A stretch of 64,000 nt of DNA from assembly GCA_023053545.1 (NCBI GenBank), contig JAKZAN010000007.1:3782001-3846000 (forward strand), given 5' to 3'. This document shows positions 47,667-58,818 of this stretch, in pieces (within the stretch, counting starts at the first letter, position 1; every line of letters starts with the position of its first letter). The translations under genes and the position numbers were made by a program. Under the pieces are notes generated by a model. That model did not search any database. It worked only from the letters and a program-made list of their open reading frames with translations, and was not told the origin of the DNA. The stretch is from Lepidurus packardi. Lineage: Eukaryota; Arthropoda; Branchiopoda; Notostraca; Triopsidae.

Positions 47667-50219
47667 TAGTTTAAGTTCTGTTTAGCTAAGATATAAGGCG
47701 TTAGATCTTGGGGAGGTAAAACAGCGTGGCCCAAGTTATGGATTTTGGCGCGGAAAGCATAGGAATGGCCTTCTGGCTCCCACTGTTTCTCAAGCCAAAA
47801 CAAATCTCAAACAATTTGGAAGGCTTTTCTTGCGTCAGATTTCAGGTGATAAGTTTAAGGTCATTTGTAAAATTGTATTATCCTTTTGTTTGTAAGGTTG
47901 CAAATTTTCAAGAAAACGAATATATCTCTTTGAAAGGTTTCATTCGAAACAAAAGCGCAGATGGGGAAAAGAACTGCATCGTCAATTATACAAGATAAGA
48001 AAATATTAGTTTTGCACACTCCTTTTCGTTTCTTCATTAGCTTAGGCAACAATTGAGGTGTTCCTTTTTGAATGGTAAATGATTCGTTCCGTAGCAATGT
48101 GTTCTAGCATGTCCCCGTAACCTCGCCTTCGTCACGCTGGATGTTTTTGTCTTTTATTTCACGGCACCAGCATCCGGCTCTCATTCTGGCTCCCAGTCAA
48201 AACCAAGAAAATGGTGCAATGGAGCAAAAAACTTTCATGTCGTGGGAAGAGAATTAGCTTAAGGGTGCTATTCTCTTTGAAAACACGGATGTTTAGATGC
48301 TGGAAAGGGCGAAAACCACCGGTCTGAGAAGCTTATACCACGCCTAAAATAGATCTCTCCCAACACAAAAAACGCACTTCTAATGAGATATCCTAATGAG
48401 TTGAGCGCCATAAAAAGTTCCTTTCGCTTTTAAAAGCAGAGGTTTGTTTTCTCCGTTTCTCGTACCTTTCTTCCGAAACATTTCCCGTGTTGTTTAGTAG
48501 GCCAAGAGCAACACTTTGCAGCTGCTGGGGGTGCAAATAATTAAGCGATGGTTTCGAAAGTGTCATACTGCCCATTTTTTTAATAATTTTTTATTCGTTT
48601 TTCCGTTTTTCTTTTGTTTTTAGGTATAAGCCGCGACACTAATGAGGACACTTATCGTTCTATGCTTAAACGAGTTTCGTACAGTTGGTGTTCGTCGTAG
48701 TAGTACGAAGTAGTAACATATCCCCCACATGCAATGGGTTTTTCCCTCATCAGTTTATTTTAGTTCTGCGTGCCAGTAAATTGAGAGTCGGCTCACATTT
48801 TTTTCTTATTTTGTTTGTGTTTGAGAAAAACAAATGAGTGGGGGGATGCTTATAGCGTTGGCGCGCGGAAGCAACGTACATATATATACTGCTCAGAGGA
48901 AAGGGACACAGCATCCTTTTTGGCATTGTATTCGGTAAATTGCAATGCTTGGGGCGCGGGAGGGGCAAATGGGGGAGTACAGGGGAAGCTTCCCAAAGCC
49001 GCAGACCAGCACTTCACTTAGTTTTAGTTTAGTTTGCTCGCCATAGCCCCTCACACGCCCTTATGCAGCCCCCGAGTTCCTTTCGGGAAACTCAATTTGA
49101 TGCAGAAAAGCGAGTTTGCCCCTTTCGTAGTTCTCCTGGGACTTTTGTTGTTATGGGAATTGCAATGCACTGCTGTATACTTCCGTCCTTGTGCCTATCA
49201 ACGGACTTCGGGGAGACCTTTTTTTTTTTTTTACTATTTCTCAGATCCTCTGCTCTCGTCTGTCTTGACCGGTTCTTTTTCAACCCTTGTGTACCCCACC
49301 AATTCCCATAATTTGCTACCTAATGTGGATTTGAACGTAAACTACTCAACTATATGGTCTTTTGTTTATAAACTCTAGATTTTGGTCTTTGGTTTATAAA
49401 CTACATTTTTACTCTAGATTAATTGATTTTTTTAAAGTTTCCTGCATGCTACGGTACTTAGAGCTATGATTTTTAAAACAGTCAATACGGTACTTTGTTT
49501 TATTGTTAAACTAATCCAATGTCCGTAAATTGAGCTTTATGCATTTCTAATAAACTGTAGGTATCTTATTTAAGCTCGATTTAGAGAACATAAATGCAGT
49601 CTATGTTGTCTGATCAGGTTCGGTACTTGCCCCGGAAATTACTAAAATATTTATGTAAATAATGTCTAATTACTTATACTGAATTTAAAATCATATTAAA
49701 AAGAGTAAAGCGGTCTTGAAGTACTACGTACAGTTGAAAGGTTGTAGGTTGCAGTTTAGACGAACTCATTTTGGGTCAGTTTAGAATATTCGAAACGGCG
49801 ACCGCGGACATGTTTACAACCGTCTGGCCACGCCTCTAAGCAAGTCGTGCAGCGAGGAGTGCCATATACGCAAGTTGGTCAAGCATAAGAAATAAACACT
49901 GATTCGTGACGACTAGAAATGTGTCCTGTGAAAAAATAGCTAAAAAATACTGACAATAATTTAGTTTGTCTCGCGAGTATGTATTATTAGTTTGAGCATT
50001 TAATTTGTCTATAGCTGACATATATTTATGTTTCACATAATATAATTGAAGAATTCCAGTGCGAATTCAGTGTGGGATCAAAATGCGTTTTCTTGAGGAC
50101 TTGACAACTTACAGAAAACCGGAAACCTGAAGTTAAGGTACGCTAGCTATTACCTGTCCTTTCGTTATAAAAATCGTAAAAAATTACGTTTATATTTCGT
50201 GTTTCGTTTATAATAAATA

Positions 50220-50726
50220 ATGCATAAGAAAAGTGCACTCACGTTATCAGTGCGAGCTTATTTTTGCATGACGGATGCAATCGTATGTTTTGAACTGGCA
50301 ATGATTGATGATTGCCTGTGTCGAAAACAGAAGAAAAGAAAGCAAAGGTTTGGCAACTCTTGTTTTGCTTCGAGTTGTGATCGGGTAGGAGGAGAACAAT
50401 GGAGGAATTTTACGGTATTAGGTCTTGCAAAACATTTTATTTATTATTTGTTGACCGGTTTTACAACTCGTATATGGAATTGGCCAAGAGCGGACAAAAG
50501 GTGTTTGGTATTTGGGGTGTATTGCGAACATACTGACAATGCACTAAAAGAGGGGCACCTTTGCGTGAGCAGCGCAGTTAGTAGAGGTGCTTGGTATACG
50601 AAATGCTTTTATGTTTCCTTGAAGAGGCGTGGTACTGAGACGCTTTTAGCTATTGTTCCCAGCTATTACTTACAGAAATTCCTTAACGCGCTACAAGCCC
50701 CTTTCCTCGACACCTACATAAACTAA
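50220..50726 (+). CDS. Unidentified 168-codon open frame
   Basis: ATG at 50220 opens a 168-codon frame ending in TAA, the longest unassigned ATG-initiated frame in the repeat-rich region. The product has eleven cysteines, a basic patch (CRKQKKRKQRFG) and no domain I recognise. No signal peptide, repeated motif or splice context supports it, and a frame of this length is not very improbable by chance in 64 kb. It would also lie within the putative dpr intron. Treat it as a weak candidate. Confidence 0.12.
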   Translation: MHKKSALTLSVRAYFCMTDAIVCFELAMIDDCLCRKQKKRKQRFGNSCFASSCDRVGGEQWRNFTVLGLAKHFIYYLLTGFTTRIWNWPRADKRCLVFGVYCEHTDNALKEGHLCVSSAVSRGAWYTKCFYVSLKRRGTETLLAIVPSYYLQKFLNALQAPFLDTYIN

Positions 50727-53700
50727 GCACCAGAGGCGTGGTTCAAGTACAAGACAGAAATCAATGTAGTGTAATCTCGTAGTCAATATAATTCGGGGAT
50801 CTCACGGCCGCTACAAGAAGGCTGATTCAACCAACTTCTCCAATTAGTCCATTTCTCCAACTGTCTTAACAAATTGGTAAATGGTAAGACATTTCAAATT
50901 TCACGAAAATCCGGTAAACAACCCTAAATTTTCTTATTGGAAGAATGGAGCTTCTGCAATTTGTTAGCCACGTTTTTCATGCTCAGTTCAGGCAAGCTAA
51001 CATCTTTTTGTTTTCTTGTGGGAACTTCACGAGTATCCACTACTTCGTAATAAAACGCCTTGTATCTTCGTAACAAAGGGGACACGAGTATTCTTGTACT
51101 TTTTCCAAATTCGTTGAGAGGTTGGTTCAAGTTCTGGTTTTTGTGAAGCTAAATTGCTTTCGGATCTTTCCTGTGACCAAGAAATAGTGTCTTAACCTCT
51201 CAAGAGCCGCCTGTAGAAGCATCTTTTTAAAAAATTTCTTCGGAACTTAAGAAGTGCGGAGATAAATTGTAGACTTTGGGGAGGTCACGGTTGAAGGAAT
51301 GCTCCGTAAAAGAACAAGCTAATTTGTCCGTAAGCTCGATACTCGATGCCCTACTGCCAGTGGATGAAGTGGATGAAGGTAAAACCACACACGGGTCGTA
51401 AAGCAATAGCGATAAAGATTTATTGGAATGTGTATTCTTTTCCATTGACGTAGGAGGGATTATCTCATCTGTCTCCCACGTTTTTATCCACAGGTTATTT
51501 TTATCCACATTTTTACCCACAGGTTATATAACTGCATCGAGGACAGGGGAGTAGAGCAACGTTCGATAACGATACTTTTCTTGCTAAGTGGATTTCTGCA
51601 CCGAATCTCTGAGCTCTCCAGTATTTCTCATTCTGGTGAGGAATGCCGAGTCAGGCTGTACATTACTTGGGATATCCAGGTAGAAAAAAGTAAAAAAAAA
51701 AAATATGTAAAAAAGTAATAGTAAAAAATAAAAAATAAATAGTAAAAAAATATGCTATTGTCAGGGCAATAAGTCTACACTAAAGGCTGTAGATACTGAA
51801 AGACGACAGCTGGAACTTCTTTCATAAATCTGATTAAAGAAATGGATTTTTTGTGTCTGTTTGCGCTTGCGTGGACTTGATAAATGAATTGGTGGTTTCA
51901 GGTGTCATGTATCTCAAGCGCGACTTTTTTTGTAATATTTGTATTTCGATTTCTCGACTATATGCCTGTGATGGGAGATCACAAGGATCAGGAGACAAGG
52001 ACGTAGGCACATTTACACAGGATTCACATGGGATTCGGGTGTTGCCATGCCGACCTCAGAAATCGAAATCGTGCACATGGAGGTATGCGGAGAGTTAACT
52101 TGAGAAGGATTAGGTGGTCATGTAAGGCTGGTATAGGAAATCGGTTCAGATCAGAAAACAAACGACGACTTGGTAGAATCGGGTCATACCTGGTGACTTT
52201 TTGACTCCGCATAAATGATGTGGACTAGTTTCTGATAAGTGGCCAAGTATTGATTTCTAAAGTTGGCACTTAAAGTTGTTCTACAACTATTAAGTGTTAA
52301 GACTTTCAGTATGCGCGTAAACGAGTACGGACGTGCACATCGATTTCTGGGATTTTTGTCTAAAGGCAAGGTAAATGCAGCCGGTTGGGGTTTTGACAGT
52401 GGTGGTCATGGGGGTGGTACTCTCTAGTTGTGCAGAGAAGGTTGCTTTTACATGAGGCGCAAGGATTCCGGGTACATTTCCGAATAACCCACAAAGGCGG
52501 AGGCGGGGAAATTCAGCGGAGTTCTGTAATATTATTGACCGGAACCAAACGTCGTTTGGTGGATGGACGTCAGACGTACCTGGACCAAAGTTCACAGGGT
52601 TCCTGTTGGTTATTAATGGATATCGTGGTTTGATATGCTTCGGGTTTTAAACGTCATCCTTCTCTTTTAGAAAAGGTTGTAATTTTACAGCTTATTTTCT
52701 AAGATTATTAAATAGTAAAAATATAGTTTTGTATTATATTAAGTAGACCTAAATTTTCTTTATTATGTTAAATAAATATAAATGTTTTTTATTACTATAT
52801 ATTAAATACATATAAATTTGTCTACAATAATTAAACTTAAATTTATGTTAAATGTAAAGTTGCAATTACAAAATTGTATTTATCCGATTAATAAATAGTA
52901 GGATCAGCTATAACTTAGTTGTAATGCGCCATGAATCAGTTGCAATTCGGTCTCCCTTTCCATTGGCCCAACGACGCAACAATGACTAGATAACAGTAAC
53001 CCAACGAACGGCGCTCCAAACTTTGATTCGTATGGTTATACATAGGCTAGACGGGGCAAGTTAATGGTAGAGTACTTAACCCCTCTACCTGAGTTAATCT
53101 CACCTGTGAGTCGTCTAGAAACAACCCGTTCAGTTTAACGATCATTAACAGTTGATTGTGCTTTCCAATTCATGAGCTTGTTACAACTGTGTTAACTTTA
53201 ACGAAGATCAGCTAATTCCTGTCAAAGTACCTTGTAGACATTTAATTGGCTTCAGTTAAGCGCAAATTGACAAAGAAGCATATTTCATCCCTTCCGAAAA
53301 AGTTTTACCCAGTTTTACCAAGTTTTTACCCATTTTCTGACGTTTGGAAAATATACAACACGGATATGAAACAAAGAATCCTTTTTAGCTTCAGTAATTT
53401 TCTTTCTCCTTAAAACACAACCAATGAACGATCCGATAGAAGGGAAGCTCAATATTTTTTCCCTCAAGCAATAATTTTTCAATACTTTTTTTCTTGTAAA
53501 AACATTTTCACTGGCTAAACGTGCACGCAAAAACGTCCATCCTTTGCCCTTTTAAAGACTTTCTGACGGGAAAGTGTTTAATCATAACACGTGATGGTAT
53601 TGTCTTCGTTGGGCATTTTTGAGACATTTGTAATTTGCTACTGTTTTTGTCGTGTCCAAAAGCACAATTTTAAACTAGAATTTTGTACTTTACCTTGGTT

Positions 53701-56700
53701 TTACTGTAAAGAATTTTACTTTTACATTTCTATATTGCATAGAGCAATATGGACAAGTAAAAATACAATTCTTATCGAAACCTCCCTTTTAAATCTTCAT
53801 ATTTCTATGTAAAAGTTTGAAGCTTTAAAAGTGCAATTATATTTTTTATTTTGTAGTTGTCCTATTAAAGAATTATTGAGTCAAAATAGTCATTTTAAGT
53901 ATACTACAATTATAATCTGTTCCTCACGGTGTTGGACGTCCTTTTAGTATATTGTCAAGAAGGATTTGAAACGTGAATTGCAATTTGAAGTAAAGTGTAT
54001 CAATCAAAGTTTGAAATATCATTTCATTGGAATATTGCCTGAAGTTTTCCAGTTTAGTTGAATCTTTACTGAGATTGGCATGGTATATTTTCTGAGGGCC
54101 GTTTTCGAGACATGGAAATTCAAATTATAATATTGATTATTTAATTAAACCATCTAGTTCCTTCTAGTTTAGTATATACCGGTTTATTTAAGTGTCATGT
54201 GGTTCTCCAATTATGTAAATGGACTTGCTCCAAGTTATTGCGAAAGTGTTCCAAGTTGCAAAAGTGTTGCGAAAGTGTTCCAAGTTAATAGTTTTGGCTT
54301 TCTATAGAATCCTAGGAAAGGATTATAGGAGCGTCGCGTGGTATCTGGTAACATTGCCACGTTCTTAGGTCATAAAATTTCTGCCAGCTATAAAACCAAG
54401 TAATTCGTAATTCGTGTACTTAATCGTACTGGAAACTGGACTTCGGTGTGCAAAATTGAATTCGAGTCCAGGATTGTAAAGCTTTCTTGCAGTAAATTTA
54501 AGCTTACTGGCGTTTTTAATGTTTTGAGCTTGATTGTTTTGAGTATATGGCAAAGACAATGTAGAAGAGAGCTTCACCCTGCATTTTGCATGAACTACGA
54601 AAGGGGAATTCCGTGTAGCTGGTTTTGTCAGACTGTCTTGAAAGGTATTTTAGGAGAACTCAAGCGAAATTAGCTTCAGCTCGGTTTCTTTAACGCTTAA
54701 TTAGGTGGGGTAAGAAGAAAGAGAAAGATTTCCCTTTAGGGTATATATCTTGGGATTTGGTATTTAGTTTTGGTTGATGTTAGTTCGCAGTGATGATTTC
54801 GTATGTAACTTAATAAGTTGAACGTCCATTAGAAGGCTGAGTGACTCTCAAAGCCGAAAGCAGAAATCTTCGGCCATAGCAAGGGTAAATAGATACAGGA
54901 AATGAAAGTTGGAAGGACCCTTTAGTTTTTTGGCAATTCGATTCCCGGGCTGTCATATACTGTTTTCTGTAGGTGGCTGTCATAGATCTCCGGCCCTAGA
55001 TCTAACGAGAAGAAAGGGGAAGTTACTGTGTTTCTTGCGTATATATAAGCCTGGATGCGAACCTGAATTCGATATCCCGAGCAGAAAGACACTAACGAAG
55101 GAAACTTCGTAATCTAACATACATTCCCTCCTTAAGCCGGCTAATACGATCAAGCGTCTTTTGGCGGATAAAGGTACCCATGAAGGGTTCGTGTAAGAGT
55201 CCTGTGTTACATAACAGACACAAGGTAATAGGTTTCCCAGGTCGGACTGACTTGATTGTCAGTTACCTAAAAGCATTTTCTGTCCGTTCGTTATAGGAAT
55301 TGTGTCATGTAATCTTTTTTAGTTCCATTTAATGTTGTGTTTTACCTTGTTATAAAGATTGTCTTTTAGATCTTTATTGGATTTATAACTAATTTGGTTA
55401 ACCGGCTTGGGCTTGATTTTGCACAGGACTTAAAAGTTAAAAATCGGTTTCTTGCTACTCTTCATGTTTGAGCTTCGATTTGTAATTCAAAATTTTAGTG
55501 GCTAATATGCTTGGAGAATAATTGAATATGAGGGAGTAATATACATGTCTCAGAAAGATTTAGTTTGCCGTCTGTTTTATACGTTGTCACATGTCAAACC
55601 CCCTTTGTGTTACGTGAGTTCTATTGATTTGCGTATGTTCGTATTGATAGTCGCTAGAGGGGAGTTAAGCTTAGAAGCTCTCAAACTTAGGTTATGTATA
55701 ATGTTATTTCTAAGACTTGTGGAGCGTGGTTTTATATTTGGTTAGCTTAAAAACGTTAAAAACTATGTATGTGATTCTTTGCAGTTGTGAACAAGAATTT
55801 AGCCAAACCGTCTTAAGAAATTGGACTGTAATACATTTGAAGACATAGAATTTTGCTATGTATTTTTTTAGCTAGCTCGGATTAGGCGGTTAGCATGGGC
55901 AATTTCGGAGCAACTTTTTTGAGAAAACCAGTACATTTCATGAACAAGTTCTTTGACAGTAATCTTAAGCTTGCTAACAGGTAGTGCACAAAGTTTGCTA
56001 CTATAAGAAATACGTTGTCTACAAATATATCCTTTGGCTGTGCTCTAGCTACTAACAAAAGAAAAGTTTTGTCCTAGATTGCTTTCCTACCTGACAAGCC
56101 GTTTTCGGGAAATCTTGTTCCGGAAGTTCGACGACTTGATTCGGGATATTGTGCTGCTACAGCAAATTGTGATGACAACTGTACTTTACAGAATCAAAAC
56201 AAGCGTAGAAAAATTGCCGGCAGTTATCTATCGATTTTTTGTTTACTTTCTTACACAAGGCTTGTGCAAAAACAATAACAAACATCAGTGCCATCTGTGA
56301 CTCTCGCATCAATAAGCTAAGGTATACGAGCCGTCGATACCAGGGAAGTTTCGTGTTTCTCACAGATGTTAAAAATCTAAAGTTTTCTAGTAATCTAGGC
56401 AGGTGAATTATTAAAAGTAACGTACTTGTAGAATAATAAGTTGATATGCGTGTTCAACCTCAGTTTTTGGAAGTGCGTGTACAGTACTTTACTGAACTTT
56501 GCGACTAGTATTTGGGTGCTATTTATTTCATACCGGAATGGGCGAATCGAACAGCATAGGATGTCTTTTTGCTCGAACCGATAGTGTAGTTTTGTATTTA
56601 ACGGTAATGCGCTACGCCTTACTTGGTACGTAATTATTTTTCATAAGTGCTCAAGGTCTTGCGAGTTCTCGCGATTCGTATTGCTTCATAAATTTGCGTG

Positions 56701-58818
56701 CTTGAAGTTAAAAAGTCACTTGAATCGTGTTTCGCAGAGTACGGGGCGTGGTCACGGGCGTGTGAGTCGCTCTTTGTTGGCTTTGGATCACTTTTTTCTT
56801 ATTTCCATACAAACGGAAAAAGGACAATAAAGAACCAGTCCGAGCGGACAATTTTTATTTTTTTTTTTTTTTTTAAAAAGAAGCTAGGCAACAAATAAAG
56901 TGGATCATGGTACCATGACGCTCTTGCTTTTGTGTTGGGAGATTCTTATTTCTTGGCAGGCGAGAGTTTATAATTAGGTGGTTGTTTGTCATGCGAGAGA
57001 TATGTTATAGTGGTACTGTGAGCCTATACTCTTTTCGCCGTGATGGGAAAAAGTTTCGAGAAGTTTTTCCGTACTTTTTTGCCTCCCTTAACCATGATTT
57101 GCTACGTTCTCATTCCGAATTTACGAAGTGAAGTTTCCTCTATGGCGACCAGAAAGTTTCAGGAGAATGGTTTATAAGGATGCGAGTCGCTGCAATTTGC
57201 GCTAGCGTTTGGTTGACCCAGTATGCCGAACATAAGCATGATAGATGACGACAAGTATTGTTAACTTGGTCCTTAAAGGAAATCCATAAGAGAGAACCAA
57301 GAGAGAGGTTCTTCAACCAAAAAAAAAAAGTCCGAGTTTTTCTCGTGCAGCTTGGCACTACCTTTCCTATACTTCCGCCGTTGGATTTGACAAATATAAC
57401 CGTATGAAAATTATAAAAAAAAATCTGAAATCTGAAATTTGATAGCATTCTACAAGATTTTCCAGGGTTTTGCGGTTTAGGATCATCTTTCCGTTTCGTT
57501 CCGCGATGTTTCCTCGCGAAGCAAATGGCCCAAAACCTCCCAGTGGCGGGATAACATACCGCGTACGTCATTCCCACCGCGCCCTAGCCTCAGGGCCCGT
57601 CGAATGTTTCGATTCCGCACGCTGTATCTCAGGAACGGCTGCACGTAGCTCTTCGTGCCGTAGCTTGGCAGGTTCAGCTTCCTACGCGACACGCAGTAAT
57701 CCCTACGGCATTACTGCTCTTAATAGATTTCGTTTCATACAACCAGCTACTAGCAAATGTAGACAGGGGAGCTCGAACACAGTTACCGCAAGAGAGTGAA
57801 AGCGAGATAATTCCTTTGGCACTGGCTTTCCATGTTCCTATGTACCAACCACTCAATTTATCGCACTTGTCATGATAACACCACCTTCAGCAAATGTACA
57901 ATAGGGGCTTTCGTGGATAAGGATCGTCTAAGGGTCGTAAAACCCCTCGCCGCATCCCCCCTTCCTTACCCGGGTAAGGGTTTGAATGGTCACGGAAGAA
58001 GATAATAAGGCTCATGTATTGCTGCAAGAATTAAAATCTGCACTCACCCTCTCCCAGCCTGCACCCTTAAGGGCATGTTGTGGAAGGGTGGAAAGGCCCT
58101 TGTTTCTCCACAGGAAGCAATTTATTGCCGATACTGCGAAGGTATAAAGTATTCTGAGCATTTACCTTCATCGCAGTATCAGCTCCCCTTTGGCGTGGGG
58201 TATAGGGAAGCCGGGTACAAGGAAACTCGAAGTGGGGTATAGAGAAGTGTACGGAGAGAAAATAAGGGGGTAAAGTAAGGGTTGAGGAAACAACTTGGCT
58301 TATCTTCACCGCTTGCTTGTAGCAATACAACGTGTAGCTATTTCTGTGGCAGGGTAGCATGTAAATGTACATAGAAGATAGAGATAGAAGCTCAAGTAAA
58401 GGGAAGTTGAGGTCGTAAAATATTGTTCGGGAAAGTAAGCGCGGGCTATGGAAGCCATATCACAACAATGCTGTGTCCTTTGCACTTTTAATGGACGACC
58501 AGGTTTCTCTTTGTTACTATTACTTTGGTACTTTGCTAGGCAAGGAATAAGCAAGACAGCGTCATTATGTTTGTATTGCTTATGAAAAGGGGCTTATCGC
58601 ATGAGGCTGACCATAAAGTTCATCATGTCGTGTCTTAACGACGAAACACGGCCACCGTTTGGGTAACGTTGAAGGGGACAGCGTTGTGTACGTAGCGTAT
58701 GTGAGAGAAGATATCTGTTAAGTGTTCTAATTTTGACTAATAAGAGAGGAGTCTTCTTAATGTTTTTTGTTTCTTTTCTTGCCTTTTTTTGATGGGCGGA
58801 TCGTTTTTTTTGGAGCAG

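Larger units (their letters stand above)
24449..58818. other. Putative 34-kb dpr intron: repeats, no recognised gene
   Basis: No recognisable gene occurs in this stretch on either strand. It holds foldback copies d and e, the second pogo-like element, two piggyBac-like MITEs, the 33-34 kb tandem duplication, several simple repeats, perfect short hairpins at 39310 and 40968, and seven of the window's eight TGACGTCA octamers. The sequence is AT-rich except for a GC-richer zone at about 57.5-58.2 kb. If 24346-24448 and 58819-59027 are spliced together, all of it is intron. Confidence 0.45.

Noticed and set aside
51484..51530. TTATCCACA motifs resembling bacterial DnaA boxes
   Set aside because: The window is plainly eukaryotic with spliced genes; this is a local short duplication of TTATCCACAGG/TTACCCACAGG.
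57140..57577. 145-codon minus-strand open frame in the GC-richer zone
   Set aside because: No domain or splice context; open frames overlap on both strands there because of base composition.
57483..57692. Minus-strand frame with YSVRNRNIRRALRLG, reminiscent of the end of GPCR helix 7/helix 8
   Set aside because: No preceding transmembrane helices in any frame upstream, and adjacent frames carry stops. The likeness is short and basic-residue driven.
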